DNA of 5,155 bases from Gammaproteobacteria bacterium (GTDB taxonomy: Bacteria; Pseudomonadota; Gammaproteobacteria; JAURND01): the NCBI GenBank assembly GCA_030830425.1, contig JAURND010000171.1, forward strand, positions 1-5,155, read 5' to 3'. A program made the position numbers and the translations under genes. The notes beneath the pieces are model-generated. The model had not been told where the DNA came from. It worked only from the letters and a program-made list of their open reading frames with translations, and searched no databases. Positions 1 through 5,155 of this stretch are shown piece after piece (within the stretch, counting starts at the first letter, position 1; each line of letters begins with the position of its first letter).

Positions 1-683
1 AAGATTATTTGCCTGCATTGGTGGCAGGTTATGAATTAGCAAGAGAGGGTGGATTACCGGTACAAGCGATCAGAAAAAATAAATATCAAGTTTTGATAAA
101 AACTTTAGGCAACATTGAATTAGATACGCAATACGCCAATACGGTCATTAACATGTTGCTCATGAATGCTAAGCAAAAAATTGTTCAGCAAGACACGTTA
201 AGCTTATATGCTATGAATACTTGTATCCATGAAGTCATGGAAAATTATCCCTTTGAAAGCATGGAGGCAGATTTGGTGCATTTGGATATAGCATATGACT
301 TTGAATTTCAAGGCGAATCTTTGCTCGTCAAACATGTGCTCTTGAACTTACTCAGAAATGCGCTTTATTTTATTCAAGCCGAGGGGAAAGGGTCTATTCA
401 AATAACCACTTCTGCTCACGGCACATTTCATATGCTTTCTTTTAAAGATACTGCTCGAGGCATTGATCCTCGCGCTATGCATAAAATATTTGATCGTTTT
501 TATACAACGACCACTTATGGTACTGGTTTAGGTTTGGCATTTTGCAAAATGGTCATGAAAAATTTAGGCGGGGATATTAATTGTTCATCTAAACTAGGGG
601 AGTTTACGCAGTTTGACTTAGAATTTCCCAAGATAAACCCACTTAAATTGGATGCTTGCCGCAGAACAAAAAGTGGAGATTAA
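1..683 (+). CDS. Sensor histidine kinase, C-terminal part (5' end outside window), CqsS/LqsS-like
   Basis: This is the end of a two-component sensor kinase, which autophosphorylates from ATP and passes the phosphate to a response regulator. The reading frame is open from the first complete codon (base 3), so the gene begins upstream. Residue numbers here count from the TTG at base 9. Residues 1-60 look like the second helix of the dimerisation/phosphotransfer domain; the phosphoacceptor histidine is not in view. The ATP-binding domain follows: an N box with N113 and N117 (LLNLLRNA), a G1 box at 147-152 (DTARGI), an F box at 161-165 (FDRFY) and a G2 box at 171-176 (GTGLGL). The first G1 glycine is alanine (A149). 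Resemblance to CqsS and LqsS quorum-sensing kinases is from recalled family patterns (IRKN, MLLMN, GLAFCKMVM). The likely partner is the response regulator starting at 1005. The kinase family is certain; the quorum-sensing subfamily is less so. Confidence 0.9.
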   Translation, partial: DYLPALVAGYELAREGGLPVQAIRKNKYQVLIKTLGNIELDTQYANTVINMLLMNAKQKIVQQDTLSLYAMNTCIHEVMENYPFESMEADLVHLDIAYDFEFQGESLLVKHVLLNLLRNALYFIQAEGKGSIQITTSAHGTFHMLSFKDTARGIDPRAMHKIFDRFYTTTTYGTGLGLAFCKMVMKNLGGDINCSSKLGEFTQFDLEFPKINPLKLDACRRTKSGD

Positions 684-845
684 TTTTTTTCAGTAGAAAG
701 CAGAGGGTTATCAGGGCCTACGCATCAAAAATAATTCATGCTCAATAAAATGAATCAACCTTAACAATAAGACAGCAATCCCCGTCGCCCTCTAGAGAAT
801 CTAAAAAAAGATTTCTTGTAAAATCTATGCTTGGAAGTGCGAAGC

Positions 846-865
846 GTCCCGGCGAAAGCTGGGGT
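846..865. repeat. Degenerate GAAA-loop palindrome, probable dispersed repeat fragment
   Basis: The arms CCCGGC (848-853) and GCTGGG (858-863) pair around a GAAA loop, with one G-T wobble and two further wobble pairs outside. The string closely resembles the CCCGGCGAAAGCCGGG palindrome followed by ATCCA that is scattered between genes in many bacterial genomes. Here the right arm is slightly decayed. The match is from memory; copy number in this genome is unknown. Confidence 0.5.
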
Positions 866-895
866 CCATTTTGCTGCTCATTCACTCTACGGGCA

Positions 896-920
896 CTTTC
901 TCTCAAATAAGGAGAGAAGG
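896..920. repeat. Perfect 7-bp hairpin, TTCTCTC/GAGAGAA, possible dispersed repeat
   Basis: TTCTCTC (898-904) and GAGAGAA (912-918) are exact reverse complements around a 7-base loop. A wobble pair and a C-G pair extend the stem to nine. No T-run follows on either strand, so it is not a standard terminator. It resembles the CTCTC...GAGAG intergenic palindromes common in proteobacteria. The loop and the start of the right arm contain AAGGA, which is also a possible CsrA-type site. Its function is unknown. Confidence 0.4.
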
Positions 921-991
921 GGTAAAAAGCTGTGTATTAAAACAAGGCAGCAATTCCGCGTTTTTGATGGGAGTTTCTGAGCGTTAATAAT

Positions 992-996
992 AGGAG
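992..996 (+). promoter_or_regulatory. Ribosome binding site of the response regulator
   Basis: AGGAG lies 8 bases before the ATG at 1005. In-frame and out-of-frame stops lie immediately upstream (TAATAATAG, 985-993). Together these fix the start of the regulator. Confidence 0.8.
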
Positions 997-1004
997 AAAA
1001 TTAC

Positions 1005-2018
1005 ATGCGATACAATCGAATACCTTGTCTTTACCATCCAACCACAGCGATATTTGTAGACGATAACGAACGGTTTTTAAACAGTACTTTGCTAAAGCTT
1101 AGTGATAAAATACCATGTAAGTCCTATGTAGACCCTATCATGGCATTAGAATATTTGCTCAGTTTGGATTTCAAAACTGATTTAAATGCTAAAGTATTTA
1201 AGCTAGACATAGACTCTGATCACTATTACCCTTCTTCGGATAAACATCCTGTTAACATCAACATCCCAGCTATACAGCAAGAACTGTATAACCATGCGCG
1301 TTTTAAACAAGTCTCAGTAGCGGTTATTGATTATTCAATGCCAGCAATGAAGGGCTCTGATTTTTGTCAAAAGCTCAAGCGTTTCCCCATGAAAAAGATT
1401 TTATTGACAGGCGAAGCGGGAGAGTCGATTGCGGTTGAACTCTTCAATCAAGGTGTTATTGATAAATTTATTCTGAAAGGAAGGCCTGATTTATATCACG
1501 TCATCGATGAGAGCATATTGACGTTACAGCGAAAATATTTTGAAGAATTGACCAAGCCTATTTTTAAAGCCTTAAATACTGAATCGGGTTTTTGTTTGGC
1601 TAATCCTGCTTTTATTGATCTGTTTGAACGGATATGCACAGAGGTTTCTGCGTCTAGTTATTATTTACTAGAGGCTTCTGGTAGTTTTCTATTTTTTGAT
1701 GCAAAAGGCACGCCCACTTGGTTGTTGGTGAAAACGGAAAATGATTTAGCTGATTATCTGGATATGGCTATTGACTCAGGGGCGCCTGAAAAAATTATTG
1801 ATGCCATCAGGACAGGAGAAAGCATTTTATATTTCAATAATTTTAATGAATATAGTGAGGCCATTGATGGGCATTGGGAAGATTATTTGTACCCCGCACA
1901 AACATTGACATTAAGTTTGGATAAAAAATGTTTTTATGCAGTTGTGAAACAGATTAAAAACTCGCCTTTAAAACACGATGAAATTTTGTCGTTTGATGCT
2001 TTCATGGAAAATTTTTAG
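1005..2018 (+). CDS. Response regulator with extended receiver domain, LqsR-like
   Basis: This is a cytoplasmic phospho-accepting regulator of 337 residues, the probable target of the kinase ending at 683. Receiver landmarks are visible: the acidic pair D19-D20 (FVDDN), phosphoacceptor D109 (VIDYSMP), T135 (LLTGEA) and K158 (ILKG). D20 and D109 are about 90 residues apart, roughly twice the usual spacing. An insertion of about 45 residues (near 55-100, including DIDSDHYYPSS) therefore sits inside the receiver. Residues about 165-190 are helical. The C-terminal part (about 195-337) has no helix-turn-helix, GGDEF, EAL or HD motif that I can see; it includes GSFLFFDAKGTPTWLL and YLYPAQTLTL. This layout matches a family of output-domain-orphan regulators found beside CqsS-like kinases, and resembles Legionella LqsR in size and context. 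That assignment is by recall. Regulator identity is secure; the output mechanism is unknown. Confidence 0.9.
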   Translation: MRYNRIPCLYHPTTAIFVDDNERFLNSTLLKLSDKIPCKSYVDPIMALEYLLSLDFKTDLNAKVFKLDIDSDHYYPSSDKHPVNINIPAIQQELYNHARFKQVSVAVIDYSMPAMKGSDFCQKLKRFPMKKILLTGEAGESIAVELFNQGVIDKFILKGRPDLYHVIDESILTLQRKYFEELTKPIFKALNTESGFCLANPAFIDLFERICTEVSASSYYLLEASGSFLFFDAKGTPTWLLVKTENDLADYLDMAIDSGAPEKIIDAIRTGESILYFNNFNEYSEAIDGHWEDYLYPAQTLTLSLDKKCFYAVVKQIKNSPLKHDEILSFDAFMENF

Positions 2019-2090
2019 CGCTTTTCCCAATCTTACAGCGTTTAAGTATCATGAAAAAGCGATTTAACATTCACAGGCAGTCGTTCTGGC

Positions 2091-2119
2091 GCAAAATGCA
2101 GAATTTGCTTTTTTATTTT
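2091..2119 (+). terminator. Weak candidate Rho-independent terminator after the response regulator
   Basis: GCAAAAT (2091-2097) and AATTTGC (2102-2108) form an AT-rich stem with one A-A mismatch around a GCAG loop. A T-run follows directly (2109-2119, interrupted by one A). It lies 73 bases past the regulator stop. The stem has only two G-C pairs, so stability would be poor. The same bases could instead belong to an old coding sequence on the - strand. Confidence 0.3.
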
Positions 2120-2190
2120 AATGTCTTCTTCCATTAAGTCCGCGTTCGCGTTTAAGTAGGAGAAACGTCACCCCCGCCTTAAAAATCGCC

Positions 2191-2208
2191 ATTGCTGCTG
2201 CCAGCAAT
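2191..2208. repeat. Perfect 7-bp inverted repeat, ATTGCTG/CAGCAAT
   Basis: The two arms are exact reverse complements around a CTGC loop. No strong T-run follows on the + strand. It lies within the possible - strand remnant, where part of it would encode a run of alanines, so it may be a by-product of GCA codons and not a functional hairpin. Confidence 0.35.
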
Positions 2209-2287
2209 TTCACTATTTATGACGAACAATTTTTACAAAAAACGCTTTGTTTTAGCCTCTTAAAAGGGTAGTAAAAATTACTGATTC

Positions 2288-2291
2288 AGGA
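2288..2291 (+). promoter_or_regulatory. Ribosome binding site that decides the thiolase start
   Basis: AGGA abuts the ATG at 2292 with no spacer, too close for initiation there. The in-frame ATG at 2301 lies 9 bases downstream, a normal distance. This favours 2301 as the true start. Confidence 0.6.
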
Positions 2292-2300
2292 ATGAGAAAA

Positions 2301-3608
2301 ATGCCAAACAAAAAAAATAATCAGACCTTCGAAAAAACACCGATTTATATCGTTGATGGCATTCGCACCCCTTTTTTAAAAGCCAAAGGAAAGCCGGGGC
2401 CATTTTCAGCAGCAGATTTAGCAGTACAAGCAGGCAGGCAGCTGTTGCTACGTCAACCATTTTCGCCTACAGATTTTAGTGAAGTGATCATGGGTTGCGT
2501 CTCTCCCCGTGAAGATGAAGCCAATATTGCTAGAATTATTGCTTTGCGTTTAGGTTGTGGTAAGTCCGTACCCGCTTGGACAGTTCAGCGTAATTGTGGT
2601 TCTGGTATGCAAGCCATTGATTCAGCTGCTCAAGCCATTCAAACAGGACGCGCGCATTTGGTATTGGCAGGTGGCACTGAGGCCATGAGTCGAGCGCCTT
2701 TGTTGTTTAATGAAGGGATGGTTTGCTGGTTGTCGGCGCTTCAGTCCAGTCGTTCTTTTATGCAACGTTTAAAAACACTCGCACATTTTCGCCCCGCTTT
2801 TTTAAAACCCATTATCGGATTATTGCATGGTTTATCTGATCCGATTGTTTCACTCAATATGGGCCAAACGGCAGAAATTTTAGCGCATCAGTTTGGCATT
2901 ACTCGTGAACAAATGGATGCCTATTCGCTGCGCAGCCATCAACGTGCTGCCCTGGCCCAAAAGACAGATTTAGCTGCAGAAATTGCAAATCTCTATGACG
3001 TTAAAGGACAGCTTTATCCTGTTGATGAGGGTGTGCGTCCCGAAAGCACGATGGCATCCTTAATCAAACTCAAGCCCTTCTTCGATAAAAAATTTGGATT
3101 GGTCACGGCTGGAAATAGCTCTCAAATTACAGACGGTGCTGCCTTATTAATTTTGGCCAGTGAGCAAGCAGTAAACGAATACCAACTGCCTGTTTTAGGT
3201 CGTTTAGTTGACACACAATGGGGTGCATTAGCACCTCAAGTGATGGGTTTAGGGCCTGTCTTTGCCGCAACGCCTATTTTAAAGCGTCATCAGCTTGCCT
3301 TAAATGATATTGATTACTGGGAAATAAATGAGGCTTTTGCGACTCAAGTATTAGCGTGTTTAGCCGCTTGGCAAGATGATGCGTTTTGTCAGCAATACCT
3401 AGCATTACCAGCTGCATTGGGCGCATTAGAGATAGATCGTTTAAATATAGATGGTGGCGCTATCGCTTTAGGGCATCCAGTCGGTGCCAGTGGCGCTCGT
3501 GTCGTGTTGCATTTGTTGCACGTATTGAGAAAAAATCAGGCTAAACGGGGTATTGCTGGTCTTTGTATTGGGGGAGGACAGGGCGGCGCGATGTTGGTAG
3601 AAGTGTAA
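2301..3608 (+). CDS. Thiolase (acetyl-CoA C-acyltransferase), FadI-like layout
   Basis: This cytoplasmic enzyme catalyses the thiolytic step of beta-oxidation, splitting 3-ketoacyl-CoA with CoA into acetyl-CoA and a shortened acyl-CoA; the reverse condensation is also possible. It has 435 residues from the preferred start; the ATG at 2292 would add three. Catalytic elements are all present: nucleophile Cys99 in NCGSGMQAI, Asn343 in NEAF, His392 in GHPVGASG and Cys422 in CIGGGQGG. GGTEAMS is at about 124-130 and NMGQTAE at 186-192. Between these two lies a long loop (about 137-185, with SFMQRLKTLAHFRP) matching the extra segment of FadI/trifunctional-beta thiolases. Total length is close to E. 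coli FadI (436). The nucleophile motif, however, is the common thiolase form and not the FadI-type CATS. A FadJ-like gene follows downstream, giving the fadI-fadJ order with one extra gene between. Thiolase function is very secure; chain-length preference is not determined. Confidence 0.96.
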   Translation: MPNKKNNQTFEKTPIYIVDGIRTPFLKAKGKPGPFSAADLAVQAGRQLLLRQPFSPTDFSEVIMGCVSPREDEANIARIIALRLGCGKSVPAWTVQRNCGSGMQAIDSAAQAIQTGRAHLVLAGGTEAMSRAPLLFNEGMVCWLSALQSSRSFMQRLKTLAHFRPAFLKPIIGLLHGLSDPIVSLNMGQTAEILAHQFGITREQMDAYSLRSHQRAALAQKTDLAAEIANLYDVKGQLYPVDEGVRPESTMASLIKLKPFFDKKFGLVTAGNSSQITDGAALLILASEQAVNEYQLPVLGRLVDTQWGALAPQVMGLGPVFAATPILKRHQLALNDIDYWEINEAFATQVLACLAAWQDDAFCQQYLALPAALGALEIDRLNIDGGAIALGHPVGASGARVVLHLLHVLRKNQAKRGIAGLCIGGGQGGAMLVEV

Positions 3609-3662
3609 CAAACGCTCATATTCCCTTCGCCACTTGGGGGTGCAATTAAAAAGGAGTTTAGC

Positions 3663-3974
3663 ATGACAGGAATGGTGTTTTGTCGCGGTTGCGGCAAAGA
3701 AATTCATATGATGGCACCTAGTTGTCCAAGCTGCGGTGCACTACAATTTCCTATCTTGAATGGCAAAAGCAAGCTTGTAGCCGGTATTTTAGCTATCTTC
3801 CTCGGTACTTTTGGTATACATCGGTTTTATCTTGGTCAGTGGTCGGGTATTTTTTATTTGCTATTTTGCTGGACTTTCATGCCAGGCATCATTGGTTTTA
3901 TTGAAGGTGTCGTGTTTTTATGTTCCAGTGACTATGTCTGGAATGTCAAATACAACAGCGGTCTACCATTTTGA
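3663..3974 (+). CDS. Small membrane protein with N-terminal zinc ribbon and TM2 domain
   Basis: This 103-residue protein is probably in the inner membrane. Residues 7-24 form a zinc ribbon, with pairs C7/C10 (CRGC) and C21/C24 (CPSC). A TM2 domain follows: the first hydrophobic helix about 38-54, the conserved GTFGIHRFYLG at 48-58, and the second about 62-87. The pattern is a hairpin with both ends on the same side. A good ribosome binding site (AGGAG, 3652-3656) sits 6 bases before the ATG. The gene starts 54 bases after the thiolase stop and ends 105 bases before the FadJ-like start, so it is probably co-transcribed with at least the thiolase. TM2 proteins have no settled role in bacteria, so I assign none. 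The family call is strong; any link to fatty acid metabolism is only positional. Confidence 0.9.
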   Translation: MTGMVFCRGCGKEIHMMAPSCPSCGALQFPILNGKSKLVAGILAIFLGTFGIHRFYLGQWSGIFYLLFCWTFMPGIIGFIEGVVFLCSSDYVWNVKYNSGLPF

Positions 3975-4079
3975 AGCACGAGCGGTATAAACGGTCAGAT
4001 TTTAGTCAAGTTTGATGAAAAAAGTGCCCGTTTTTTAATTATGCTGAATGCTTACAATTAAATGAGAAAGAACAATCTT

Positions 4080-5155
4080 ATGATCTCCACAACAACTTAT
4101 AAAAATTGGAAAAAAACGATTGATGTTGATCAAATTTTATGGCTCACGCTTGATCGTCACGATGCTGCTGTCAACGCGTTGAATGCGGAAATTCTGCTAG
4201 AATTGGATCAAATCCTAACTGAAATGATTCAAGAAAAATCGCTGATAGGCTTGGTTATACAATCAGGTAAATCGTCAGGATTTATTGCAGGCGCAGACAT
4301 AGAACAATTCGTCGCCTTAGAAAATGATACCGATGCCTTTAAAGCAGTGCGTGATTCACAATTAATTTTAGATAAATTAGCATTAATGGCACTTAAAATG
4401 CCCACGCTTGCTTTAATCAAAGGATTTTGTTTGGGGGGTGGGCTAGAGCTTGCATTGGCCTGTCAATATCGAATTGCAGATGACTCCCCAAAAACCATAT
4501 TGGGCGCGCCTGAAGTGCAGTTAGGGCTACATCCGGGATGGGGTGGCACAGTGCGGTTGCCTGCGCTGATTGGGTTATTTCCTGCCATGCGTTTGAATTT
4601 ATCGGGCACCCCAGTGCATGCAAAAATAGCGGCTAAGTTAAAATTAATTGATGCTATCGTGCCTGAGCGTCATCTGATTAAAGCTGCCCGTCATTATATT
4701 TTAAATAAGCCAGCCAAACAAAAATTAAAATGCGATCAGACGATTTTCAATCTTGCTTTTATTCGCCCTTGGATTGGCAAAATTTTTTATAAAAAACTGG
4801 CCGCCAAAATTTCAAAATCACATTACCCTGCACCTTATGCCATTGTCGACAACTGGGTAAAAAATGGTATTCGTGGTGAAGCAGCGATGGTGAGAGAAGC
4901 TGAATCTATCGCTGAATTGATGATGGGTAAAACCAGTAGAAATTTAGTCCGCGCTTTTTTTCTACAAACACGCTTAAAAGGATTAGCCAAAGATATCCCA
5001 TTTTCATGTGAACATGTGCACGTGATTGGTGCAGGAGTCATGGGTGGAGATATTGCTGCCTGGTGTGCATTAAAAGGCTTTAAGGTCACACTGCAGGATC
5101 AATTGCCCGAGCTGCTCTCATCGGCGATCGCTCGTGCCAATGCGTTATATCAGAA
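4080..5155 (+). CDS. Enoyl-CoA hydratase/3-hydroxyacyl-CoA dehydrogenase, FadJ/FadB-type, 5' part
   Basis: This is the multifunctional beta-oxidation enzyme: it hydrates 2-enoyl-CoA and then oxidises the 3-hydroxyacyl-CoA with NAD+. The window holds 358 codons of a protein family usually 700-730 long; the frame is open at the right edge. The hydratase domain is about 10-190, with oxyanion-hole segment FIAGADI (68-74), CLGGGLE with Glu123, and GAPEVQLGL with Glu145, so both catalytic glutamates are present. A helical linker follows (about 190-310). The NAD-binding fold starts with GAGVMG (317-322) and has Asp340 at the end of the second strand. GGGLELALAC and PEVQLGL are closer to FadJ than FadB, as I recall them. 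An in-frame ATG at 4062 is preceded by a stop (TAA, 4059-4061) and no ribosome binding site. The ATG at 4080 has a weak AGAAAG upstream (4065-4070) and fits family N-termini better, so I prefer it without certainty. Confidence 0.95.
   Translation, partial: MISTTTYKNWKKTIDVDQILWLTLDRHDAAVNALNAEILLELDQILTEMIQEKSLIGLVIQSGKSSGFIAGADIEQFVALENDTDAFKAVRDSQLILDKLALMALKMPTLALIKGFCLGGGLELALACQYRIADDSPKTILGAPEVQLGLHPGWGGTVRLPALIGLFPAMRLNLSGTPVHAKIAAKLKLIDAIVPERHLIKAARHYILNKPAKQKLKCDQTIFNLAFIRPWIGKIFYKKLAAKISKSHYPAPYAIVDNWVKNGIRGEAAMVREAESIAELMMGKTSRNLVRAFFLQTRLKGLAKDIPFSCEHVHVIGAGVMGGDIAAWCALKGFKVTLQDQLPELLSSAIARANALYQ

Larger units (their letters stand above)
684..1004. other. 321-bp intergenic region between kinase and response regulator
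   Basis: I see no credible gene here on either strand. It contains two hairpins that look like degenerate dispersed repeats (846-865 and 896-920). There is also an imperfect AT-rich stem at 796-816 with one bulged base and an A-rich loop; it has no following T-run. A T-run lies just after the kinase stop (684-690), but no stem precedes it, so I do not call a terminator there. Stops in all three frames occur at 985-993, just before the regulator's ribosome binding site. No convincing sigma-70 promoter was found, so whether the regulator has its own promoter or is read through from the kinase is open. Confidence 0.6.
2042..2213 (-). pseudogene. Possible frameshifted 3' remnant of an unidentified gene
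   Basis: On the - strand, two adjacent frames join into one protein-like stretch. The first reads VKLLAAAMAIFKAGVTF from a GTG at 2213. A one-base shift at about 2160-2165 then leads into SYLNANADLMEEDIKIKK and on through ILHFAPERLPVN to a TAA at 2042-2044. Removing one T from the TTT at 2163-2165 would restore a single frame of 56 residues. The upstream end is closed by an in-frame stop just before the GTG, so only a tail would survive. The second part can also be read alone as a 30-residue ORF from the ATG at 2134. I do not recognise the family. Amino acid composition is plausible for a real protein, but the stretch is short and could be chance. Confidence 0.3.

Noticed and set aside
771..960. 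Similar strings CAGCAATCCCC (774-784) and CAGCAATTCCG (948-958) that might flank an insertion.
   Set aside because: The match is short and imperfect, with no inverted ends or target duplication to support an inserted element.
964..991. Promoter-like pair TTGATG (964-969) and AATAAT (986-991) with a 16-base spacer before the response regulator.
   Set aside because: Transcription would start near 998, downstream of the AGGAG at 992-996, so the message would lose its ribosome binding site. The AT-rich TAATAATAG is more likely just stop codons before the gene.
2051..2137. A 28-codon + strand ORF starting MKKRFNIHRQ.
   Set aside because: It has no ribosome binding site and overlaps the - strand candidate remnant. 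Its lysine/phenylalanine-rich composition is what AT-rich DNA gives by chance.
2232..2277. Possible thiolase promoter with TTTACA at 2232-2237 or TTGTTT at 2247-2252 as the -35, and TAAAAA at 2272-2277 as the -10.
   Set aside because: No combination gives both a reasonable -10 and a 16-18 base spacer. A promoter probably exists in this gap, but I cannot place it.
3468..3707. A 79-codon - strand ORF across the thiolase end and the TM2 start.
   Set aside because: It is antisense to two well-supported genes and has no recognisable protein features. The same applies to the - strand ORFs at 2278-2460, 4229-4420, 4417-4623 and 4835-5089, and to the + strand frame at 3722-3904 inside the TM2 gene.
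4018..4036. A-run and T-run (AAAAAA...TTTTTT) around GTGCCCG, which could look like a bidirectional terminator.
   Set aside because: The stem would be six A-T pairs with no paired G-C core apart from one bulged pair, too weak to support a call.
4012..4040. Possible promoter for the FadJ-like gene: TTGATG at 4012-4017 and TTAATT at 4035-4040, spacer 17.
   Set aside because: The -10 matches only three of six consensus bases, and AT-rich intergenic DNA produces such pairs easily.

Overview
The window looks like chromosomal DNA of an AT-rich gammaproteobacterium. The sensor kinase and its companion response regulator resemble the CqsS/LqsS and LqsR-type signalling proteins of Vibrio and Legionella, and the beta-oxidation genes are of FadI/FadJ type. 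A member of the Legionellales or a relative is my best guess, but this rests on recalled family resemblance and no search was run. All five recognisable genes are on the + strand. I saw no mobile element, tRNA, rRNA or CRISPR array.

Left part (1-2018): a signalling pair. The 3' end of a histidine kinase gene enters from the left edge; its phosphoacceptor histidine and sensor region lie outside the window. After a 321-bp gap comes a 337-residue response regulator. It has an unusually long receiver domain and a C-terminal output region that is not a recognisable DNA-binding domain. The gap holds two hairpins that look like worn dispersed repeats. The pairing of the two genes suggests they work together, probably in a quorum-sensing or density-sensing phosphorelay.

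Middle (2019-2300): a non-coding stretch. It contains a weak possible terminator for the regulator and, on the - strand, what may be the frameshifted 3' remnant of a lost gene.

Right part (2301-5155): a fatty acid beta-oxidation cluster. A thiolase with the FadI layout comes first. A small zinc-ribbon TM2 membrane protein follows, and then the 5' part of a FadJ/FadB-type enoyl-CoA hydratase/3-hydroxyacyl-CoA dehydrogenase that runs off the right edge. Thiolase and multifunctional enzyme together would carry out the last three steps of each beta-oxidation cycle. The TM2 gene between them is the odd element of the cluster. Nothing here amounts to a clearly new system. The most useful leads are the atypical response regulator, the TM2 gene inside the fad pair, and the possible pseudogene.
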